DNA from: Maribacter arenosus
GTDB lineage: Bacteria > Bacteroidota > Bacteroidia > Flavobacteriales > Flavobacteriaceae
DNA length: 64,000 nucleotides
Direction: 5' to 3'
Assembly: GCF_014610845.1 (NCBI RefSeq)
Contig: NZ_JABTCG010000004.1
Span: 496,001-560,000 of the forward strand
Position numbers and translations under genes: made by a program. Of the stretch, positions 26,368 through 35,423 are shown piece after piece; the stretch's first letter is position 1; each line of letters starts with the position of its first letter. The notes beneath the pieces are model-generated. The model was not told where the DNA came from. It worked only from the letters and a program-made list of their open reading frames with translations, and ran no database searches.

Positions 26368-27686
26368 CACTTACCCCTTAATTTGTTGAATATTGCTACC
26401 ACGGCGCTATGGGTAACGGTGTGGCTCTTAAAATGGTCCACTATTACGGTTTTTTCTTGATCTGTAGCCCCTAGTTGGTTGAGTATATTCAATAAATGCA
26501 TTTTCATATGGCCCTCCTGTATACCGGTAGTGACGAGCGAACTTACGGCTGCGAAGTTTTGTGCCAATCCGGCGACGGCCACAATCTTCATGAGTTCTTC
26601 AGCCGTAGGTTTATGAAGTATTTCCAAGGCTAATCCTACCAAGGGATGTAAGGTTGTTAAACCACCTACAGTGCCCAGGGCCAAGGGTATTTCTATCCAA
26701 AACTTAAATACCCCATTATCAATACTGGCATGGGTGAGACTTTTATAATGCCCGTCCTTGGCGGCAAAGGCATGCACTCCGGCTTCAACAGCCCTAAAGT
26801 CATTTCCGGTGGCCAGGACTACGGCATCTATACCGTTCATTATACCTTTGTTATGGGTAACCGCCCTATGAGGTTCAACATCGGCTATATGTATTGCCCT
26901 TATCATTTTCTTGGCACATTCTTCTGGAGTTATTTGCTCGTTTAATTTTAATTCCTCTATAGGGCACGAAACTTCTGCCCTGACCAAACAATTTGGGACG
27001 TAATTGGACAGAATGCTCATGACGACCTCAATCTGTTTTTCCTTTTTAGTAAAAAGAATATGTTCTTGTGCCTCTCTTTTAAAGGTATCGGCAAATTGCT
27101 CTAAACAGGAATTGATAAAATTGGCACCCATGGCATCCAAGGTCTCAAATGTGCAATGTAATTGGTAATAGCCCTCGAGTTGTGATGTTTTATTGCGAAG
27201 TTCTATCTGGGTTACGCCACCTCCCCTTTTTTCCATGTTCGTAGTCAATGGTTTGGCATCTTCAAAAAGTTTAGGTTTCACTTCTCGAAAGAAATTTTCC
27301 AGATGATCGGGGTCTCCATCGTACATAAAATGTACCTGACCAATTTTTTCGGTCCCAATGACTTCAGCTTTGAATCCACCACGATCAAACCAGAACTTTG
27401 CTGCCTTGCTGGCTGCGGCAACCACCGAGCTCTCTTCAATGGCCATGGGGATGGCATACAATTTGCCATTGATCAGATAATTTGGGGCTATTCCCAAAGG
27501 TAAATAGTAATTCGTTATCGTATTTTCTATGAATTCATCGTGTAATTTTTGCACCTTACTTTCTATATTCCAGTACCGCTTCAATAATTTCTTGGTTTGG
27601 GCAGGGTTCTGGGTATATTGCTCGGCCACCCAGTCTATTTTTTCTTGTTTTGATAATTTGGAGAAGCCCAAAATAGGATCGATCAT
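26367..27686 (-). CDS. Hydroxymethylglutaryl-CoA reductase, class II-like
   Basis: Reduces HMG-CoA to mevalonate, the committed step of the mevalonate route to isoprenoids. The 439-residue protein has AIPMAIEESSVVAAASKAA near residue 80, DAMGANFINSC near 185, THNKGIMNGIDAVVLATGND near 265, and GTVGGLTTLHPL near 340, matching class II (degradative-type) reductases. In flavobacteria this class works biosynthetically. I chose ATG 27686; the open frame to 27710 begins with a TTG that sits inside the promoter -7 element. It is followed by the overlapping GHMP kinase gene. Confidence 0.93.
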   Translation of the reverse strand: MIDPILGFSKLSKQEKIDWVAEQYTQNPAQTKKLLKRYWNIESKVQKLHDEFIENTITNYYLPLGIAPNYLINGKLYAIPMAIEESSVVAAASKAAKFWFDRGGFKAEVIGTEKIGQVHFMYDGDPDHLENFFREVKPKLFEDAKPLTTNMEKRGGGVTQIELRNKTSQLEGYYQLHCTFETLDAMGANFINSCLEQFADTFKREAQEHILFTKKEKQIEVVMSILSNYVPNCLVRAEVSCPIEELKLNEQITPEECAKKMIRAIHIADVEPHRAVTHNKGIMNGIDAVVLATGNDFRAVEAGVHAFAAKDGHYKSLTHASIDNGVFKFWIEIPLALGTVGGLTTLHPLVGLALEILHKPTAEELMKIVAVAGLAQNFAAVSSLVTTGIQEGHMKMHLLNILNQLGATDQEKTVIVDHFKSHTVTHSAVVAIFNKLRGK

Positions 27687-27706
27687 GACATATTTGGTTT
27701 GTGGCA

Positions 27707-27715
27707 GCAAAGATA
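27707..27715 (-). promoter_or_regulatory. -7 element of the mevalonate operon
   Basis: Read on the minus strand this is TATCTTTGC, an exact TAnnTTTGC match, 21 bases upstream of the chosen ATG. The best upstream TTG is about 27 bases away, longer than usual. Confidence 0.55.
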
Positions 27716-27843
27716 GTGATTACGCCGATATTCGCAGGTAGGCAAAGATCCCTCAAGGCCCCGTTGCTTTTTGTCGTTAAAGTTTAATTAATTGTAAAAT
27801 AATCACTAAACTTGACTGAATTTAAACAGATTTAACAAAAAAC

Positions 27844-30225
27844 ATGATAAAAAGCCGTTTGTTCCTCCTCCTTTCATTTGGTTTTTTGGCCTTCACATTT
27901 GGGCAAGGGAAGAAAATCACCGTTGAAGAGATCTATAGGGGAGGCTTCAGGACAAGTGGTATGGACGAGCTTCGGTCCATGAAAAACGGGGAACAGTATA
28001 CCTTGTTGAACGTTGACAGATATAAGAAGTCGGCAAGTATTGACATATATGATTATAAGACCTTGGAAATGGTAGGATCGGTCGTTAATTCTGCCGATAG
28101 CGATAAAATACCTTCTTTCAGCTCATATACCTTTAGTGGGGATGAGAACAAGGTTCTTTTGGCCACTGAATTGGAATCTATCTATAGACATTCCACAATG
28201 GGTATTTTTTATGTCTATGATATCGCCTCCAAATCGATCATAAAGGTTTCGGAAAAGAAGATCCAAGAACCGTTATTTTCCCCAAATGGGAGTCAAGTTG
28301 CCTATGCTTTGGACAATAACCTATATATTTTTAACATCGATAGCGGCATTACGACACAACTTACCAAGGATGGTGAGAAGAATAAAGTGATCAATGGGAT
28401 CACCGATTGGGTCTACGAAGAGGAATTTGCATTTGTAAGGGCATTTGAATGGAACTCTAACGGCACTAAAATTGCCTTTTTGCGTTTTGATGAGACCGAC
28501 GTTCCCGAATTTTCTATGGATGTCTACGGCACCGACCTTTATCAAAAACAACAAGTTTTCAAATACCCTAAAGCAGGGGAAAACAATGCCTTGGTTGAAC
28601 TACATCTGTATGATATGGATTCTGGGAATACCTCTAAAATAGCTTTGGATGACCCCGACTATATTCCTCGGATTAAATGGATGAACCATCCAGATTATTT
28701 AAGTGCAACAACCCTGAATCGACATCAGGATCATCTGAAATTATATGCCGTCAACGCAGATAATAATACTGCAAAACTGCTATTGGAAGAGAGTGATAAG
28801 GCGTATGTCGCTATCCATGATCATCTTACCTTTTTGGCTGATGATAGTTTTATATGGACTAGTGAAAGGGACGGGTATAATCATTTATACCTTTACAGCT
28901 CCAATGGCAAGTTGATGAACCAAATCACCAAAGGAAATTGGGAGGTGACCGATTACTATGGATATGACCAAAACGAGGATAGGATCTATTACCAATCCAC
29001 GGAAAATGGTTCAATTAATAGAGGGGTTTATAGCATAGAAAGTAATGGAAAACGGAAAAAGGGGTTGGCCAACGAAAATGGCACCAATACCGCTGATTTC
29101 AGTGCAAATTTCACCTATTTTATAAATTCCTATTCCAGCGCCACAGCACCCTATCGGTATACCTTGCACCAAGCACTAACAGGAATGAAATTAAAGGACA
29201 TAAAGGACAATAGGGCACTTGTTGAAAAGCTGAAGGAATATGATATATCGCCTAAAGAATTTTCTACAATGGCCGTCAATGGTAATGAACTGAACATGTA
29301 CATGATCAAACCATCTGACTTCGATAGCTCAAAACAATATCCTTTACTGTTGTTTCAATACAGTGGCCCGGGTTCCCAATCGGTTGCCAATAGTTGGGCA
29401 GGCACAAATGATTATTGGCATTTTATGTTAGCTTCCGAAGGGTATATCATTGCTTGTATTGATGGTAGGGGAACCGGTTTTAAAGGAAGGGACTTTAAAA
29501 AAATCACTCATAAGGAATTGGGGAAATATGAGGTAGAAGATCAAATTTCGGCCGCCAAAAAATTAAGCGAACTGCCTTATATCGATGCACACCGAACCGG
29601 TATTTGGGGTTGGAGCTATGGGGGTTTCATGTCGACCAATTGTATCTTAAAGGGTAATGATGTCTTTGAGACTGCGATCGCCGTGGCTCCAGTAACTTCA
29701 TGGCGGTTTTATGATACTATTTATACTGAACGTTATATGCAGACACCTCAGGAGAACGCAAGCGGTTATGATGATAATTCCCCTTTCAACTATGCTGGAA
29801 TGCTAAAAGGAAACTACCTGTTGGCTCATGGTTCAGGCGATGACAACGTTCATGTACAAAACACCATGCGAATGATAGAGGCACTGATACAAGCCAACAA
29901 ACAGTTCGATTGGGCCATATATCCTGATAAGAATCATGGGATAAGTGGGGGAAATACCCGCATTCATTTATTTAATAAAATGACGAATTTCATTCATCAA
30001 CATTTAGGTGATAAAAATAAAAGTATGTATGCCAATACATCTTCGTCAACTAAATTTAATAGCACTGTTACTGCGAATAAATCTAGTTTAGTTAAGGAAT
30101 CGACAAAAATTTCAACTTCAAATTCGAAAACTGATACTGACGTAAGTAACTTTCAGAAGGAAGCGATTACAAAGCAAATTGGAGCAAAAAAGGAGAGTCC
30201 AAAAAAACGTACAGAAAAGGATTAA
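27844..30225 (+). CDS. Dipeptidyl peptidase IV-type serine protease (S9) with unusual C-terminal tail
   Basis: Releases dipeptides from peptide N-termini in the periplasm. The 793-residue protein has a signal peptide (about 1-20), a beta-propeller (about 45-500; TDWVYEEEFAF carries the Glu pair that holds the substrate N-terminus) and an alpha/beta hydrolase domain with Ser591 in GWSYGGF, Asp in GDDNVH (666-667) and His698. A normal DPP4 domain would end near residue 723; here about 70 more residues rich in Ser, Thr and Lys follow, ending KKRTEKD. Three peptide transporters lie downstream, making a peptide-uptake module. Confidence 0.88.
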   Translation: MIKSRLFLLLSFGFLAFTFGQGKKITVEEIYRGGFRTSGMDELRSMKNGEQYTLLNVDRYKKSASIDIYDYKTLEMVGSVVNSADSDKIPSFSSYTFSGDENKVLLATELESIYRHSTMGIFYVYDIASKSIIKVSEKKIQEPLFSPNGSQVAYALDNNLYIFNIDSGITTQLTKDGEKNKVINGITDWVYEEEFAFVRAFEWNSNGTKIAFLRFDETDVPEFSMDVYGTDLYQKQQVFKYPKAGENNALVELHLYDMDSGNTSKIALDDPDYIPRIKWMNHPDYLSATTLNRHQDHLKLYAVNADNNTAKLLLEESDKAYVAIHDHLTFLADDSFIWTSERDGYNHLYLYSSNGKLMNQITKGNWEVTDYYGYDQNEDRIYYQSTENGSINRGVYSIESNGKRKKGLANENGTNTADFSANFTYFINSYSSATAPYRYTLHQALTGMKLKDIKDNRALVEKLKEYDISPKEFSTMAVNGNELNMYMIKPSDFDSSKQYPLLLFQYSGPGSQSVANSWAGTNDYWHFMLASEGYIIACIDGRGTGFKGRDFKKITHKELGKYEVEDQISAAKKLSELPYIDAHRTGIWGWSYGGFMSTNCILKGNDVFETAIAVAPVTSWRFYDTIYTERYMQTPQENASGYDDNSPFNYAGMLKGNYLLAHGSGDDNVHVQNTMRMIEALIQANKQFDWAIYPDKNHGISGGNTRIHLFNKMTNFIHQHLGDKNKSMYANTSSSTKFNSTVTANKSSLVKESTKISTSNSKTDTDVSNFQKEAITKQIGAKKESPKKRTEKD

Positions 30226-30317
30226 AACGTAATAATATAGAACAAGCCAAGGGGTTAAAAAAATAGCAATTGGAATTAGCAAAAACAACTAACAATTAAC
30301 TAACTTATTTTTTCATT

Positions 30318-31808
30318 ATGAGCGATAAAAAAACATCAATACAAGGGCATCCAAAGGGTCTGATGACCCTGTTTTTTTCAGAAATGTGGGAACGATTTTG
30401 TTACTACGGAATGCGAGTCCTTTTGACATTATATCTGGTAAAGTCCTTAATGAAAGGAGATGCCGATGCAGCACTGATTTATGGGGCCTATACAGGACTA
30501 ATTTATGCAGCACCAATAATAGGTGGTAAATTAGCCGATAAATACCTTGGTTATAGAAATGCAGTACTTCTTGGTGCAATCCTAATGTCTCTTGGTGAGT
30601 TTTTGATTCTTGGCGGTACAGAACAATTTTTAATGATTGGGATGGGGGCATTGATTGTTGGTAATGGTTATTTTAAAGCGAATATCTCTACTATTGTAGG
30701 GAAATTATATGATGACAATGATCCAAGGCGGGATTCCGGATTCACCATTTTTTATATCGGTATTAATATCGGAGCCTTATTGGCTACTACAGTTGTGGCC
30801 TATGTTGGAGAAACCTATGGTTTTAAATATGGATTTGGTCTCGCTGGATTTGGGATGCTAATGGGATTGATAATTTTCTGGACGGGAAGAAAAAATTATG
30901 CTCTTGCACCTGGTTTGGGAATAACAGAAGAAGGAAGGAAAAAAGGATTTGCCGGTTTAAATAAAGCTCAAATTGTTGGGATACTCTCACTGCTGATTAT
31001 TCCAATTAGTTATTGGCTTATTACCAACAACAGTTGGTTGGATTATCTTCTATTAGGGTTGTTTATATTCATTTCTTTTTCCCTGATTAAAGCAGGAAAA
31101 GATGCAGATAACTTAGAAAAAGTATCTATCTGGAGAGACCGAATGATAGCCTTATTGATTTTCATGATAATCAACATTACCTTCTGGGCTTGTTTTGAAC
31201 AGGCAGGAACATCTTTGACATTGTTTGCCGACAGGAATGTGGATCGAAGTATTTTAGGCTGGGAAATGCCTGCTTCTATGACGCAGTTCTTTAATCCGTT
31301 CTTCATCATTGTTTTCGGGTCAATCTTTTCAGTCATGTGGGTGAAATTATCGGCTATAGGTAAGAACCCGAGTCTTCCAATGAAATTTGCTTTAGGGATC
31401 TTTCAATTGGGCTTAGGATTTTTAGTTACCCAAGTTGGGTTACAGTTTGTCAACGAGTCATTTCAAGTACCGCTTTTAACGTTACTTTTCTTATATCTAT
31501 TACATACGACAGGTGAGTTGTTTTTATCACCAATTGGCTTGTCCATGGTAACAAAATTAGCTCCAAAGAACATTGCCGGTACCGCTATGGGAGCATGGTT
31601 TTTAAGTTTTGCAATAGCCAATTATCTTGGGGGTAAAATTGCAGCATTAACCGGAGGGCATGATGGTGAAGTTGCTTTAACAGTATCTGAAGGCTTAGAT
31701 AAATACACTTCAATTTTTGCTACTATCGGTATAGTACTTCTGGGAATTGCATTATTGATTGCTATTTTTAACAAGCCACTTAAAAAACTTATGCATGGTG
31801 TTGAATAA
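30318..31808 (+). CDS. POT-family proton-dependent peptide transporter (1 of 3)
   Basis: A 496-residue inner-membrane carrier with about 12-14 helices. The POT signature EMWERFCYYGMRVLL (about 18-32) contains the ExxERFxYYG motif that couples protons and binds peptide. GNGYFKANIST and FYIGINIGALLA are further family motifs. It imports di- and tripeptides with protons. It stands 92 bases after the dipeptidyl peptidase gene, whose products are its expected substrates, and is followed by a terminator, so it may be transcribed separately from the next two. Confidence 0.92.
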   Translation: MSDKKTSIQGHPKGLMTLFFSEMWERFCYYGMRVLLTLYLVKSLMKGDADAALIYGAYTGLIYAAPIIGGKLADKYLGYRNAVLLGAILMSLGEFLILGGTEQFLMIGMGALIVGNGYFKANISTIVGKLYDDNDPRRDSGFTIFYIGINIGALLATTVVAYVGETYGFKYGFGLAGFGMLMGLIIFWTGRKNYALAPGLGITEEGRKKGFAGLNKAQIVGILSLLIIPISYWLITNNSWLDYLLLGLFIFISFSLIKAGKDADNLEKVSIWRDRMIALLIFMIINITFWACFEQAGTSLTLFADRNVDRSILGWEMPASMTQFFNPFFIIVFGSIFSVMWVKLSAIGKNPSLPMKFALGIFQLGLGFLVTQVGLQFVNESFQVPLLTLLFLYLLHTTGELFLSPIGLSMVTKLAPKNIAGTAMGAWFLSFAIANYLGGKIAALTGGHDGEVALTVSEGLDKYTSIFATIGIVLLGIALLIAIFNKPLKKLMHGVE

Positions 31809-31862
31809 CCAAGCACATTAGTACAATACCTCATGGTAATATGGTAAATACATAATAAATAA

Positions 31863-31894
31863 AAAAAGCTCAAGTTGCATGACTTGGGCTTTTT
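31863..31894 (+). terminator. Intrinsic terminator after the first POT transporter gene
   Basis: AAAAAGCTCAAGT pairs with ACTTGGGCTTTTT (one G-U pair) around a 6-base loop and ends in a T-run. It lies 54 bases past the stop codon and 19 bases before the next start. Confidence 0.8.
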
Positions 31895-31912
31895 CATTAA
31901 TAAACTTAAATA

Positions 31913-33391
31913 ATGGGTACAGAAAAAAGATCATTCGTAAAAACTTTAGGATCCTTCAATAAAACGTTTTGGGTTGCCAGTGTTATGGAACTTATGGAAC
32001 GATGGGCATGGTATGGGATTTTTACGTTATTGGCAATCTATTTGGTAGGATCTACAGACACGGGTGGATTGGGGTTTTCACATACTGAAAAAGGGCAACT
32101 AATGGGATTTATTCCTGCTATTTTATATTTATTGCCTTTGTTTACAGGTGTAATAGCAGATAAAATAGGCTACAAACTTTCGCTAATTATAGCGTATTCA
32201 ATGCTTATTGTCGGTTATTATTTGATGGGCACAGTTTCAAGTTATTGGAGTGTATTTTTTGTTTTCCTTTTTGTCGCTCTTGGTGCTGCCATGTTTAAAC
32301 CAGTGGCTTCAGCCATTATCACTAAATCGACTGATAAATCCAATGGAACCCTTGGTTTCGGAATATTTTACATGATGGTTAATATTGGTGGATTTATTGG
32401 TCCTGCCATGTCTTCTGGTTTGCGAAGTACTTATGGATGGAAGCTTATTTTTATTCAAGCAGCTGTCGTTATCTTTATCAACTTATTGATTGTAATATTT
32501 TTCTTTAAAGAACCTTACAGACAAATCTCTAAAGAATCCGTAAGTGAGGCTATTTTAAATTCCTTAAAAAAGATATGGGAAGCAGTAAAAGACGTCAAAC
32601 TAACCGTATTACTTATTATTATGGTTGGTTTTTGGACATTATTCAATCAATTATTCAATACGTTACCAAATTTTATTGAAGATTGGGTAGATTCTTCTAA
32701 AGTTAGTAATGCAGTTACAGATTTTTGGCCATGGTTAGGTAATTTAATTAGTGATGGGGGGCAAGTAAAACCTGAGTGGTTTACTCAAATCGATGCACTT
32801 ATGATTGTGTTCCTGCAAATATTTGTATCATACTTCGTGTTAAAAATTAGACATGTAAGTGCTATGATACGGGGGTTTATAATTGCAACTATTGGTATTG
32901 GTATTACATTCTATACTCAAAATGTTTGGTTTACGGTAATAGGTACAGTCATCTTTGCAATTGGTGAAATGGCAACTAATCCAACATTTTCATCCTTTAT
33001 TGCGCTAATTTCTCCAAGGGGTAAAGAGGCACTATACCAAGGCACCTATTTTCTTCCTGTTGCAGCAGGTAACTTTTTTACTGCCTTTGTTTCAGGGAAT
33101 CTTTACGAGGCTTGGTCTGATAAATTAAGTCTTTTACAAAATGAAATGACATCTAGAGGAATTAAAATGCCTGAAGTTACTACTGATTTTAGTAAAAACC
33201 AGTATTATGATTTAGCTGCTCAAAAATTGAATATGGAAAAGTGGGAAATGACCAGAATGTTATGGGATAATTATAATCCAAATAAAATTTGGTATGTCAT
33301 TGTGGGTATTGGTGTAGTTACGATTTTAGCTTTGGCCGTATATGACAAAATGGTCATTCGACCAAGAGAGGCCAAGGCAAATGGAAATTGA
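31913..33391 (+). CDS. POT/MFS peptide transporter-like protein (2 of 3), divergent
   Basis: A 492-residue membrane protein with about 12 helices. The family motif appears as ELMERWAWYGIF (about 23-34), so the ExxER glutamates and arginine are kept but FxYYG is altered to WAWYG. FYMMVNIGGFIGPAMSSGLR matches the helix-5 region of POT carriers. A periplasmic or cytoplasmic insert lies near 245-285. The altered signature suggests a different substrate from its neighbours. It is 6 bases before the third transporter gene, so the two are co-translated. Confidence 0.82.
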   Translation: MGTEKRSFVKTLGSFNKTFWVASVMELMERWAWYGIFTLLAIYLVGSTDTGGLGFSHTEKGQLMGFIPAILYLLPLFTGVIADKIGYKLSLIIAYSMLIVGYYLMGTVSSYWSVFFVFLFVALGAAMFKPVASAIITKSTDKSNGTLGFGIFYMMVNIGGFIGPAMSSGLRSTYGWKLIFIQAAVVIFINLLIVIFFFKEPYRQISKESVSEAILNSLKKIWEAVKDVKLTVLLIIMVGFWTLFNQLFNTLPNFIEDWVDSSKVSNAVTDFWPWLGNLISDGGQVKPEWFTQIDALMIVFLQIFVSYFVLKIRHVSAMIRGFIIATIGIGITFYTQNVWFTVIGTVIFAIGEMATNPTFSSFIALISPRGKEALYQGTYFLPVAAGNFFTAFVSGNLYEAWSDKLSLLQNEMTSRGIKMPEVTTDFSKNQYYDLAAQKLNMEKWEMTRMLWDNYNPNKIWYVIVGIGVVTILALAVYDKMVIRPREAKANGN

Positions 33392-33397
33392 TCGGCC

Positions 33398-35413
33398 ATG
33401 AAAGGATCTTCCAATGAATTCTTTAAAACCCAGGTTCTAGGTCATCCTGCCGGACTTTTTGTGCTTTTCTTTACAGAAATGTGGGAACGTTTTTCTTTTT
33501 ACGGAATGCGTGCCTTATTGGTTCTGTTTTTGGTAAGTTCATTTGGAATTGGTGGGTGGGATTGGCCTCGTGAAAATGCTTTGGCCCTATATGGAACCTA
33601 TCTTGCTTTACTTTATTTAACACCAATTATAGGTGGGACCCTTGCCGATAAATATTTAGGGAATAGAAAAGCGATCATCATTGGTGCTTTAATAATGACC
33701 TTTGGTCATGCAAGTATGGCGATAGAGAATATTCCTTTCTTTCTATATTTAGGATTATTTTTATTGGTAGTTGGAACAGGTTTTTTTAAACCTAACATGA
33801 GCTCATTCATATCAATTCTTTATGAAGAATTTCCAGAAAAAAAAGATGGTGCTTATACCATTTTTTACATGGGCGTTAATGCTGGGGCTTTTTTAGGTAT
33901 TATGCTTTGTGGCTATCTGGGAGAGATTCTTGGATGGAGTTGGGGCTTTGGATTGGCCGGAATTTTTATGCTGTTGGGTTTATTACAGTTTACTTTAGCT
34001 CAGGGCATATTTGGAGATAAAGGTAACAAGCCAAATAAGGAAGATAAAACCATTGAAACCGATGATCATACTAAAATTGAAGATAAGTTAAATCCCTTTA
34101 CTCAAGTAGATAAAATATTAATTTTCTTTGTTGCGGTTTCCGGATTGATATGGATAATTAATGATCCGCTATCAAAGATCATTAATTATAATGTTTTAAA
34201 GTTTGGTGATACTGATTATTCAGGACATTCCATATTAATTACCCTTATTTTATTCGTTTATTTATTAGGGTCACGAATAGTTAGATATAGCAAAATAACC
34301 AGGGACAAAATGTTTGCTGTGGTTGTTTTTGCATTTTTTATCATCTTTTTTTGGGCTTCATTTGAACAGGCTGGAGGTTCCATGAGTATTTTTGCTAAGG
34401 ATTATACCAATAGAATATTATCTGGAGATTCAGCCTTGATCTTCAATATTGTAGATGTCGTAATTACTGTAGTTCCTATAGCAATTATAACTTGGGTGTT
34501 ATTTTTATTTTTCAAACAAACTTTCAAAAAGTATTTAGTTTCGAATATGATACTTGGAATCAGTTTTGTTCTGATTTGGGCCATAGTTATTTGGAAAATA
34601 AATAACAACTTTAACACCTATTCTTATGAGATAAACTACCCCGTGTATCAATTATCGGAAGAGGAAGGAGCTAAAAAGATTGCATTAATTGCTAATGTAG
34701 AATTACCTCAAGGAGCGGTTCTCGGAACAAATACAACTGTTATCAGATCTTCAACAGATTTTGTTGCTAATGATAAAATTTCAATTATTGATATAGATAA
34801 AAAAGGTGTCAATTATAAATATTTAACAGATGAACAATCTAAATCTGTGACTAATAAAATTAATGCAACTATCGTACAGAAAAAGGATAATGAAATTCAA
34901 ATACCAGCAACATGGTTTCTTATTTTAAACTCATTATTCATAATTGCATTTGCACCTTTATTCTCAAAATGGTGGGAAAGCAAATACAATCCTAAACCAG
35001 CACATAAATATGCCATTGGTTTATTTTTCTTGGGTATCGGTTTTGCATTTTTGGCATTCGGATCTGCTGGAATACCACAAGGAGCAAAGACAGCCTCTAT
35101 AAGTATGGTTTGGTTAATTTTCGCATATTTATTCCATACCTTAGGAGAGCTTTGTGTTTCTCCTGTAGGTCTATCTTATGTTAGTAAATTGGTACCTCCA
35201 AGAATGATCGCTTTTATGTTCGGTGTTTGGTATTTGGCATTGGCAATTGGGAATAAAACATCTGGAAAAATGGGTGCTATGATCGATGATATTACAGCAA
35301 AATATGATATTTCTACATTTTTCTTAATTTTCACCTTCGTTCCAATAATTATCGGAATAATCGCGTTATTGCTAAATCCTGTGTTAAAAAAATTAATGCA
35401 CGGGGTGCGCTAG
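33398..35413 (+). CDS. POT-family peptide transporter (3 of 3), long form with extracytoplasmic insert
   Basis: A 671-residue carrier. EMWERFSFYGMRALL (about 27-41) is the POT signature and VGTGFFKPNMSS and FYMGVNAGAFLG follow. Compared with the first transporter it carries a soluble insert of roughly 100 residues (about 405-505) between helices in the C-terminal half, a layout seen in long Bacteroidota POT proteins. The insert's role is unknown. Base composition looks more AT-rich than the peptidase upstream. The gene converges on comEC with 10 bases between stop codons and no obvious terminator. Confidence 0.9.
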   Translation: MKGSSNEFFKTQVLGHPAGLFVLFFTEMWERFSFYGMRALLVLFLVSSFGIGGWDWPRENALALYGTYLALLYLTPIIGGTLADKYLGNRKAIIIGALIMTFGHASMAIENIPFFLYLGLFLLVVGTGFFKPNMSSFISILYEEFPEKKDGAYTIFYMGVNAGAFLGIMLCGYLGEILGWSWGFGLAGIFMLLGLLQFTLAQGIFGDKGNKPNKEDKTIETDDHTKIEDKLNPFTQVDKILIFFVAVSGLIWIINDPLSKIINYNVLKFGDTDYSGHSILITLILFVYLLGSRIVRYSKITRDKMFAVVVFAFFIIFFWASFEQAGGSMSIFAKDYTNRILSGDSALIFNIVDVVITVVPIAIITWVLFLFFKQTFKKYLVSNMILGISFVLIWAIVIWKINNNFNTYSYEINYPVYQLSEEEGAKKIALIANVELPQGAVLGTNTTVIRSSTDFVANDKISIIDIDKKGVNYKYLTDEQSKSVTNKINATIVQKKDNEIQIPATWFLILNSLFIIAFAPLFSKWWESKYNPKPAHKYAIGLFFLGIGFAFLAFGSAGIPQGAKTASISMVWLIFAYLFHTLGELCVSPVGLSYVSKLVPPRMIAFMFGVWYLALAIGNKTSGKMGAMIDDITAKYDISTFFLIFTFVPIIIGIIALLLNPVLKKLMHGVR

Positions 35414-35423
35414 CCTAAACATC

